Source: Pirellulaceae bacterium
Lineage (GTDB): Bacteria > Planctomycetota > Planctomycetia > Pirellulales > Pirellulaceae
Direction of reading: 5' to 3'
Length of the DNA: 64,000 bases
Assembly (NCBI GenBank): GCA_028280445.1
Contig: JANQLU010000008.1
Span: forward strand, 248,001-312,000
The notes beneath the pieces are model-generated. The model did not search any database. It was not told the origin of the DNA and was given only the letters and a program-made list of their open reading frames with translations. The translations under genes were made by a program, and so were the position numbers. Below, in pieces: positions 27,050-39,000 of this stretch (positions are counted from its first letter, which is position 1; each line of letters starts with the position of its first letter).

Positions 27050-30000
27050 GTGAAGCTGCCCATCGCGTCCTGGAAAGACACACTGCGCGCACTTGGCTAT
27101 CGTGCCCGTCGCGTCTGGGGAAACCCAAATTCACGTTTGCCTCAACAAACAGACGATCAACTAACGGTCGAAACTCTCGAGCCGAGGCAGATGTTGTCGG
27201 TGACCGTCAGCAATTTTGGGCTGGTCAACGATACGGGTGCCAGCAACACCGATTTGATCACCAGCGATCCAGAAGTCACCGGTTTGGTCAGTAGCGGTGT
27301 TCCTGTTCCCGGTGTCTCGATCGAGTTCGACAATTATGGTGATGGATCAATCGACCACACGATGGTGGTCACGCAAGGGCAGACGTTTAACTACGATCCC
27401 GCTTCGGTCGATCCTGCGATCAATTCACACACCGGTCCATTTACGATCAAATACCGAACGGTCGAAGACGATTTTTTTGGCGGGCAAACTTACAACCCAT
27501 GGCAGACATTTACCTGCGAAATCCAGCCTGACACCGCGCCCGACATCGCGGTCGCCGACCAGTCGTTGGTTAATATTTCCGATGGCGGTCAGGTTCACAT
27601 CGGTGATACCGCTGTCGGTGAGCCGATTGATTACACGTTTACGATTTACAACTGGGGTAACGAAGATCTGACTTTAGACCCCAATTCGTTGACCGTGCCA
27701 TCCGGGTTTTCAATCGTTTCGAATTTCGATGCAACGGTAACTCCCAATAGCAACACTTCGTTCACCATTCGATTGGATGCAACATCGGCGGGAATCCAAT
27801 CGGGAACACTTTCGTTTACAAACAACGATCCCGACGAAGGGACGTTTGATTTTCTGATTACCGGCGACGTCGCTGTCTCGGCGCCTGATATTGAAATCCG
27901 AACTGGTACTGGTTGGTTGCTGACCGATGGCGTCAGTGAATTTGATTTTGGCAACAAACCGACGAACCAAACCAAATCGATTGCTTTTACGATTGGCAAT
28001 ACCGGAAACGACCCGCTGAACCTCGATCTCAACAGCATTTCCGTGCCAACCGGTTTTACGGTGACGACTCAGCCGGCGGCCGTTGTTGCCGCTGGCGGTG
28101 GAACAACCACCATGATCATCGAGTTTAATGCTACAACACTTGGCAGCTACTCGGGCGATTTTTCGATTTCATCTGACGATCCCAACGAAGCGGTCTATAC
28201 GTTTTCAATGGTTGGCGAAGTTTCCAATGAAATTGCAGTAACGAATTTTCAATTGGATAATCCGATGATCGGCACCACGACTGCCGATCCGACGGTCAAA
28301 GGACAAATCACGGGTGACTTCGGTGATGGCTATGCTCAAATTCAATTTGACTTAACCGGCAATCAAGTGGTTGATGGGACAGTTACCATACAGAATGATG
28401 GCGACTGGTTCGAATACGACCCGCGTGACACGGATCCCGATTACGCAAACCAATTGGGCAACCGAACGCTACATTACCGCCATGCACTGTTTGATGACAC
28501 CGGTGTTTTGCAATACACCGGTAGTTGGCAAACGTTTAATTTCGATTTAGTCGAAGATACGTCGTTGGGTGATTTGACGATCGATCAATTCGGCCTGTTG
28601 CTCGACAGTGGCATTGTTAACAACGACCAAATGACAACTTCACCGATTCTGGGTGGGATCGTCAATGGCACGATCGGGGCAGGGCATGTCGAAGTCCAGT
28701 TTGACCATGACAATGATGGAACAGCCGAAGGGTTTGTCACGATCAGCGAATCGGAACAAGTCTTCGCCTACGATCCTCGCGAAACCGACTCCAGTTTTGG
28801 GGCTTCTTCGTCATCCATCGCGATGAAATATCGCTTGGCCAAATTCGACGCCAACGGCACTTTGCTGGCAACGGGTACCTGGGGAACTTTTAACTTTACC
28901 TACGAAGCACCTCCAGCTGGTGATATTACCGTCGATACATTTGAGTTGAAAACCGACGACGGCGATGACGCGTCTGACAACATTTCGACAGTCAGCGCGC
29001 TCACCGGAACAGTCTCTGCAACCAACGGTGGTGAAGATGTTACCATCGAATTTGACCACACCGGTGATGGCAATGTCGATGGCTCAACGACGACTCAACT
29101 TGGCCTGACGTTTGAATACGACAACCACGGTTTGGGATACGGTCAACACACGGTTTACGCTCGAGCTTCCTACTTTGACGCTGCCTATGGTGCGCAGCGG
29201 CAAGGTGCCTGGACCAGTTTTACATTTACCATCCAGCCACCCGCAGCACCCGCGATTGATGCGGCGACAATTGCCCTGGTCAACGATACCGGTGACGATG
29301 CTGAAGACAAAATCACACGCGACCCTACAATCAAAGGCCAGTTGGTCGCCGATGCCGAGCAGAAACAATACATTAAAATCGAACTGAGCATCGACGGTAC
29401 GACGGCCGTCGACGAAACCTGGACCGAAGAAGACGGTAGCTTCGAAATCCTGCCGGAGAATCTGGCGGTCGGCGCCAACACCGTTTACCTCCGCAGCGCG
29501 CATTTCGACGCGAAACTCAATGACTATGTCTACGGCGATTGGCAGCAGTTTGATTTGACGCTCGAAGCGACCACTGCCGGAACAGTCTCTGAACTGAACA
29601 TCGCAACGGACACTGGAAGCGATCCGGCTGACGGGATCACCACCGACCGACGTGTTCGTGGAACGGTGACCGGTATCGAAGCAGGCGTCGGCACGACCGT
29701 TCAATTTGATTACGACGGCGACGGCGACGCCGAAGGTGCCACGACGACCGACAGCTACGGCGTCTTTTTCTTTGATCCCGTCGGGATCGGTACGGGAACG
29801 AAAACAATTGCCGCTCGCGCCGTCAGCTGGGATGCCTACAACCAGCAGTCCGTTTACGGCGCCTGGACCAATCTGACTTACACCATCGACACCCATTCAT
29901 TGCAATCTCCATCGGTTGCCGATTTGCAACTGGTTTATGACGCGGACGGCGATTCGATCGTTTCGAATTCACTGATCGAAGGTCAGTTAAACGTCAACTA

Positions 30001-33000
30001 CGGCGAGCTGGACGAATCCGGCAATGCCGCTTATCAACTGGTTCAGTTCGACATCGATGGCGATCAGGTTGCCGACGCCGAACGTCAAACCAACTCCAGT
30101 GGACAATTCAACTTTCAAGCCACCGGTTTAACCTTTGGCTCCAACACCATCGGCGTCCGCGGCCGCGCTTGGGATTACGACAATCAACAATACGTCTGGG
30201 GCAACTGGGAAACCATTACGTTTACGCTCGAAGACAAAGTCAACGCCGCTGCGACAATTGCATCGATCAACTTGTTAGCTGACACGGGAGCGTCCAATTC
30301 CGATTTACGCACCGATACCTTGGGGATTTACGGAACGGTCACCGATGACAACAACACTACGGGTGTGACAATTGAAATCGATGAAGACGGCGACACATCG
30401 ACCGTCGAAGGAGTCACTTTTACGCGCAACGACGGCGAGTTTTACTACATCCTTGGCCCACACAATTACGGTAGCGTCACGATCAACGTGCGAACCGTTC
30501 AGTGGGACGCCCACACAGGCACCTATCTCACCGGCGCCTGGACCGCTTTCAATTTCACACACGAAGCACAAGTTAACGCAGCCCCCGAAGTGGTCGAAGT
30601 CAATCATTCGGTCGATGGCAATGAAGTGACGATCACGGGGCGGATCGCCAACGAACGTCAATTGGGCGGCATTACAGTCGAACTGGATATCGATAACGAT
30701 GGTTCGGCTAATTTTGAAACAACAACCAACGAGTTTGGCGAGTTTGTCTTTGCCAACTCCGATCTGCCAACGGGCACACATAACATCCAGGTGCGTGCGC
30801 GAGAGATCGATTACAGTGCGGGTGTTCTGTTGACTGGCAGTTGGTTCGCCAGCTCGGTTACGATCCAGGCGGCCGCTGGTTCGTTTGGTGCCGTGTCCTT
30901 GCTCGAATTGGGTGAAGACAACGGCGTAAGCTCGACTGACAACATCACGTCAGATGCCACGTTGACCGGAACGATCCAGGAAAATGGCCAAGCGGTCGCG
31001 TACGCGCGTGTTGAGTTCGATCACAACAACGATAATGTTGTCGACGGAATTGCAATCGCCGACGCCGACGGCAACTTCAACTACCAGCCTTACGATTTGG
31101 GCCAAGGCGCGAACACGATTCGGGCTCGTGTTCAACAAGTCAGTGGTGATGGCATCGTTTCCTATTCCAGCTGGTCATCGATCACCTTTACGTTGGAATC
31201 GCCAACGGTCGAAACATTGCACGTCGATCAATTTGGTCTGGCTAACGATACCGGAACGAACACCTCCAACTTGATTACTGACGACGCAACGTTGTCTGGC
31301 ACGGTCGCCAACGCAACCGACCCCGAAGGCGTCCGAGTTGAAATCGATCTCGATTTTGATGGTGTGGCTGACGCAACCGTCTTTACTGACGCGAGTGGAG
31401 CTTTCACTTACACCCCCGAAAATTTGTCCGACGACTATCACTTCGTCCGTGCTCGAACTGTCAGTTACGATGAATTCGGATTCCAGCAGACCAGCCAGTG
31501 GGCAACATTAGGATTTGTTTTGCACAACGATCCTGATAGCACCGAAGCACAAGATTTACTGGATGCCAACGATCAGTTTGCCACCGACTACGAAACCAGC
31601 GTTGATAATTTCATTAACGAATTGCGAACGGTGACTCACAATTATCGATCCAGTGCTCAGACCACACAGGCCGACTACAACACGGCCATCAGCAATCTGT
31701 TGACGACTTACAGCACCGATATCGGTACGGCCCGAACCACTTATTTTGACGCACTCGACAGTGCCAACGATCAATACTCGATCGATCTGCAAAACGCGCT
31801 GAGTACCTATCAATCAACTTCTTCAGGCGAAGCATACTACGAACTGTACGCATTCTATGTTCCCACCGAATTCGCGACCAACCGCGCTCAGTTGCCGGAC
31901 GAAGCGAACCGATTGGTCGCACCGATCGATTCACCGATCTTTGATGGCGAGTTGCACGATTTCGCCAAGGACACATTGTACGATGCTGATGAGACGGCGG
32001 CCGATCAAGCACGCGGGACAGCATACAAAAACGCCGATGATGCATTTTGGGCGGCGTTGGATGCGGCTGATGATGCTTTGAAAGCCCAAATCCAAACCGC
32101 CGACAACGCTTACAACGCCGCAATTGCACAAGCCAGATCCGTTTACCAATCGTCGATTCCAGCGGTCGACATGAGTGCTGAAATTGCCGATATCAAATTC
32201 CAGATTGGAGCCGAACGCGGCAAACGCGATATCAAATTGGCGGCGATCGAGACATGGTATCAGGATGCCCTAGCAGCGCTCCAGGCTCAACATACCTACG
32301 ATCCCAACGATCCGATGACGGTCACACCGAACCACGATTATGTTGTTGCATCGTCAGACCTCAATCGCCAACGACTGGCAAAAATTGCCGATGCCAACGC
32401 GGCCGCCAATGTTGTGATTTTTGGTTTGGAAAACGCACTCGATGATTTGCAGTCTCAGCGCAAAGTTGAATTGGCGCTGGGGCAGGATGATGGAAATGGC
32501 AACTACAATGTTCAAAACGGTAAACTGGGCGCCTACCTGACATACCTGAAAGCCAAATCCGAGGCGCTACGCGTCAAGGAAGCGGCCATTGCAACCGCGC
32601 TTCATATACACATGCTGGCCGAAGCGACCGCTTATTACGATTACGATATGGCAATTGCCAATGCCGAACAAACACATGCACTGGCCTTGGCCACAGCAAC
32701 GAAAGCCGCGATCGATCGACGCCAAGCGGCTGATACCAATTCATCCTGGTGGAACTATCAACAAGATCTGGCCCAAAACGCGTACGACTATCTGACAACG
32801 ACGGCAACCGCCAAGCACAGTGCGGCAACTACCGAAGCGTTGGAACTCAAAACCGAGTCGACGACAACTGCCGGTGCGATCAAGACGCAATTGGAAACTT
32901 ACGCGACAGCCAAACGTGATCGAACCGACGCGCGCTCGACGGCGTTGTACGAATATCAAAAAGGAACCGTTCTCGAGACTTACACTCGTGAATCGACTGG

Positions 33001-36000
33001 CAGCAACATCTGGGCCGACCTGAAAACGGATCGTTCCGATGCGAGAGCGATCTATGACAAGTCACTGGCAGATGCGACGCATGATAAAAACGTGACCGAC
33101 TCTGAGGCTTATGTTGTTTTCTGGAACATCGTATTTGGTCCCAACAGCAATCCTACGCAACAAGAAATCGACTTGGCCAATGTCGAACTGACCCGTGCTT
33201 TGGCGTTGAACGCCAAAGTTCACTCCCACGACAGTATCGACGCCAAAGAGGCTTATGCATTAGCTCGCACCACTGCACGCCAAGATTACCATGTTGACTA
33301 TGCTGCGGCCGAAAAAGCGTTTATCCAAGCCACGTCGACCTTACTGACCACCTACGAGCACACGCTGTCGGACATCGATCACGGCACTGGACTGGGCAAC
33401 TCCAACTACTTTGCCATCCTCCGCAGCGCCAACGCCACCGCCTACAACGCCATCGTTGCCGCCGCTCAAACCCGCCGCACCAATGTTGGCAATGCCTGGG
33501 AAACGTATCAAACCACCGAGTCTAACGAATTTGCCCAGTGGCAAATCGACAATGCGACGGACAAACACACCTTTACCTATGGCGCGGGAACCAGTTACGT
33601 CAATTCATTGACGACCTGGGACACGGCCAATGACACACCGTGGACGGAATTCGTCTTGCTATCCGGTCAAAACCTGGACGCGCAGCTCAAGCGTCTGGCC
33701 GACGCCGAGTTGGCTGAAACCACGAGTCGTTACAACGCACAAAAAGACAACGAACTGGCTCGCGATGCCGCCGCGGGAACTTTTGTTGATGACTTGACCG
33801 CCGCCCAAGCAACTTACGACATCGGAGCAATGACGGTCGACGATGATGCGTTTGATCGCGATCAAGTTGCCCAACTCACCCAGGAACAGGGTTTCCATTC
33901 CAAAGTCCAGACTCACGACGGCAACGTTGCCGGTTTCAATGAAACCTATCAAAACCAGATCGCCACGCGTGACAAGACATTGCAAGATGCAATCGATGCT
34001 GCTCAGTGGATTTACGAACGGGCGTTGGCCGATCTGTTGTTCCAATTGACCATCGACGAGATTGATCAATCCCAACACGATGCGCAAGCCGCCGCTGCCG
34101 ATGACGTTCGCAAACAATCGATTGCCAATGCCGAAAAATCCCGCGCCCAGGGTTTGGCCGATGATTACGTCATTAACGTCAACTCGATTGCCGACGAAAA
34201 AGTGACCTTGGCAACCAATCTGCAAACCGTTCGCACGACGTTTGCCAATGCCTTGCGAAACAGTCAGGATTTGTACGCTGACGATATCGAAGGCGTCGAA
34301 AACACCTACGACACGGCTTATGCGACAGCGTCCCAGGATTACTCACTCGACCAGATGGCTGCCGAAAACACTTACCAGGTTGCGAGTGCCGTTGCCGCGG
34401 CAACGTACGGTCTTGTGGCGGTGCGGGAGTTGAATACAGCCAAAAGCGATCGAGACGACGAATGGGATAATCTGCATGCCGCCGTTCACACGGAGCATCT
34501 GGCAAAATTGGACGCTGCTAACGGTGCAACTCCCGAAGGTTGGAAAGTTGCCCAGCGCGCCGACGCCCAAGCTGTCTCAGACGCGCATGACTCGGCGACC
34601 ACGGCAGTTTCAACCTACAACACCACTCAAGCGACCGCCTACGAAACTCAATTAACCAGCGAGTACAATGCCCGCGTCCAGCAAGCCAACCAAATTGCCG
34701 CATCGAACAACGCTCACAACGCCGGAATCGAATCTGCGGCATCCGTGCGCTACACTGCCAATCGCGCAGCGTCCAACATTTACGGCACGTCGGTTACCAA
34801 AGCGGACTCGACCCAGTTCCGCGACAAGATTTTGGCCGAAGCCCAGTTTGATGTCGACATTGTCACTGCGCGTGCTCAAGAGGAAAAAGACAACGCCGCG
34901 AGTTGGCACGATTACATCGATACCGTTTCCAACGCTCGTGCGGACTGGTATCTGGATGTCATCACGCAAACAGCTTTTGATACGATCAAGTTGAACGAGC
35001 AAGGTGATTATGCAACCGCTGCGAACACTCACCATCGCACTTATTTGGTCGCCGAAGGCAACGCACAGGTTGCCCGCGTTTCGGCGATGGGTGTTGCCAA
35101 TACCGTCGCCGCCAACGCAGTTGCAGGGGCCGAGTCAGCCTACACCGCCGCCACCAACGCCGCCGACCTGGCACACGTCAATTCTGTCGGCAACACAATG
35201 GTTACCACAGCGGGTAGCGAAGCGGACCTCGAAGCCGCCTTTACCACCTCGATGTTCGCCGCCGGAGGCGCGTACGCGACAACCATTGCACCTCACGATG
35301 CAACTTTAGCCGGTGCCTTGGTAGACGCTGACAAAATCGGTGCCACCGCCGGCAACGATGCGATGATGCAACTCTTTGCCGACCAAGCTACTGATCGAGC
35401 GGCGAGGTTCAATATCTGGCAAACAACCACCAACACGTTTGGTACGGGTGATTTAGGTTTAGGCATTTTGGGAGACGACAATCGGACAGGCACTGGCTAT
35501 TTGATGTATTCGGTCGACGATGTTCGCAATCGTCGCCCCGAAGTTCACGCATCGCAGGCGGATCACTTTGCGGCAGTTCGTTGGACCGGTGCTTATTGGA
35601 CGATGGACATCAACGGCGGCTGGATTGCATTTACGCCCAATGAGACCGACGTCTTGATTGCCGAGTTCGATTATGCGACCGGCGCGACGACCATGTACGA
35701 CACGGTCGACACCGTCGTTCACGGCATCAAAGCGGGTTACGAAAGCAGCGACATCGTCATCACCCCGAATTATTGGAACGGCGGCCCCAACGACGGCGAA
35801 TTCGGCATCACCGGAACCTACCTCACCGTCCAAAACGGCAATTTCCAATGGCTCCAATCCGAAGCTCAGGCGCAATGGTTGGATGACATCAAGGATGATT
35901 CGACAACATTGGTGGGAGCGCAGTTTGATAATAAAAAACAATTTGCGATCGATGTTGCCAATGCAGAATACACTCAACGTAATGCAGCGCACATTGCAGA

Positions 36001-39000
36001 CGTAGACTTCTACGGTGACCAGGCTTTTGATCAAAAAACGTATGACGTTGCCTATGCGGGCTTGGACCTGTCGTCAGAAGTGGACATTGCGGGGACTTAT
36101 CACGCGCGTGCAGTAAACGGTACCACTGCTGAAAACGCTCGCATGGAAGCCGTTGTTGCCGCTGAAAAAACACTTGCCGAAGCGCTGGCACAAGCCAACT
36201 TGACCTATCGTCTCAAGATTCATGATGGTGTCGATGAGCAAACGGCTTATGACGAGTTGCTCGCCGATCGCGCTGATGCCAACTACGACTACGAAGTTGC
36301 CATTGCCAATGCTGAATACAATTTGCAGTTGGCTTGGACGGATATCAAGTCGGCATTTGAGCAAGGTGTAGCTGGTGATTTGAATAGCTTCCAAACCGCC
36401 AATCAAGGATTGGAACAGACTTTGGAAGTCGACATCGGAACGGACTATCAGGATCTGTACAACTCTGGCATCAACGCGGATGCACAACTGGCTGCTGATG
36501 TGACGGCTGCCGAAGGTGATCAGGTCTATGATGATGCCGTCGCACAATCAATTTTCAACGCTGCCAACTACGCTGCCAAATCCGGCGTATTAACCGCAAT
36601 CGATGCATTGGCCCCGGCTGGAACCGCCTGGACACAATTCGAGGTGACCAAGGCCAACGCGGAACAAACCTGGTGGACCAGTCATTCCACGGACTATCTG
36701 CAACGCTTCGCAGATGATCGCACGGACGCGAATCAAGCGCAGACTTCGATTCTGACGACGGCATCAACGTTTGCAAACGCAGTTTCCACAGCGGAGTTGG
36801 CGTTCTTTAATGCCTACTGGAACGCGTACACCACTCAGTTCACAGCTTCGGGAACTCACGAAGCAGCATTCGTCACCGAAATTGCACCGCATGCGGAAAC
36901 TTATTTGGACGCGGTGGCATTGGCTCACAAGAATTACGCCATCAGCAAGGCAGGTGCGCAGCGATTCTTGACTAACGGCACGGACGGAACGAACACCTAC
37001 GATCAAGCAGCGTTTGACGCCGATATTGTCTCATTCGAGTCGATTCGTGACGCCGCTATTGAAACAGCACGAGTTGCTTATGCCATCGCTCAAGCTAACG
37101 CAACGGTCACTCACGACAACGCCCAAGCCGGTTCCGACGTGACGTTTATTGACGGTGCGACTTTAGCTGATGTCAATCGTAACACTGGCATTGAAAACGC
37201 CACCTATGACGCGATCGTCTCGCTGGTTGGCCATCAACATACATTGTCAGACGACTTGGCTGAAAACGCAGCGGCCTACAACGCACTAACGGCCAGCAGC
37301 TACGCCACTTCGATGACCAGTTCTCTCAACAGTGCGGATGCCCGCCAAAAACTGGCAATCGATTTGGCCAATGCCAATTCAACCAAAACGACTTCTCGTG
37401 AAACAGGAACCGAGTCCTATCTCAACTCGGTTACACTAGCCAGCGAGACCGCCGCGATTGCCGATGCCGACGCCCGGCGTGATCGAGTCATCGAAATCAT
37501 TAACAGCCGCCGTACCACAGCGTTAGGCAAGGCCAACGCGGAGTCAACTCGCATCACCAATGCAGGCATCGCTCTGCAAAACCTTGCGGCAAACGGCCAA
37601 CACGATCCAACAGCCCCATTGGAAGCCTACCTGGGGCCTGTCTTTACACCAAGCATCACCGAGTCAACGGTATCCGATTACTTCAAGACGATGCCCACCA
37701 ACACCGATTTCACCGAAGACATGTTCTCACGTTCGAGTTTTGATCCGACGGATGAAGAATCATCTTTGGAAATCAATTTTGGCGGCGACCGACTAGGAAG
37801 CGATCAACTGCGTGAAGGGTTGCTCAGTGAAGGACCGGATAATGCCGTCGATCCATATTCGGGTAAATCAGTTGACGATTTGACAAAGATTGACACGGAA
37901 GACGAAGAGCATGGCAAGGCGATTGAGTTTGGTTCCACGCCAGCCTATTGGGTCAGTTATGGAGGAGAGTTAGGAGATACTTGGGTTGACAGTTCACAAT
38001 ACCGCGGTGCGATTTATCAGAGCAGTTACAGCACGACATTAACACAGGAAAATAACATTGAGTTGGATTCGTTTCAATTTACAAGCCTGGCAAGCAGTAC
38101 TGCGTTTATGCGTCTTCAAGAAAAAGAAACTGGCAGTAGCGTCGATGAACAAGAAGGTCAGTTGCAAAAACCCAGTGTCGCCGTTGACGACAGATTCTGG
38201 TTCCCTGGTGAGTACGAAGCGTTCTTGGAAGAAAAAGAAAGGCTAAAGCGTCCGACTTACAAGGCAAAGACAGAAAAATACCTGGATGATAACCTGGTGG
38301 AACGCGATGCCATTAGTACAGCGGGATATTTGGCCCAAATTCGCAAATTGTACATCGATGAAAAAATCAAATCATATTTGGATGCTCATTCGTACGAAAC
38401 TGATGCCGAAATTCACTTGGCGAAATTGATTACAAAAATTATTGGATTCAGCGATCCAGTACTCGGTTACTACCTGGGTACACTTGAGGTTGAGATCATT
38501 GCACCTGGGTTCTGGGGTAATTCGGCACGTGTCATTGATGTGGTGGCATCGACAGGATTTCACGATCTTGGTTCATTTTGGGATGGTGATAGCTGGCTCG
38601 TTCCAAACACAGCAACTTACGGTTCGCTCAGCGTCAGCCGTTCGGGAGGAAATGTTGTCGTTCGAGTTCCTCGCAACGTGACGGTAACAGAGGTTGTTGA
38701 ATTCCTGATCAGCCAAACCATTCAATCCGATGGTAAATTATTTGAAGATTTTGTTGGCACTCAAATTGGTGTTTCGCGGTCCTATAGTTCATCCAAAGAA
38801 TTTGAGGCGCTTTTTGCTCAAAGATTCAACTATCGCGCAAAACGTGCGATCGAAACTTCTGAATCTCTGATGTCAAATATTTCCGGTATTGTGCCGTTTG
38901 GTTCTATCAATATGGCTCTTTACTACCTCAATCCAGGGTTTGGTCGAGATGCGGAGTGGGGCAATGCTGCCTTCGAATTCGCATTTTTCGTTTTTGACGG

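Noticed and set aside
29084..29896. Antisense open frame of 270 codons in the Ig-like repeats of the giant gene
   Set aside because: The repetitive codon use of the plus strand explains it; no recognisable protein features.
33659..34225. Antisense open frame of 188 codons in the stalk
   Set aside because: Shadow of the helical coding region.
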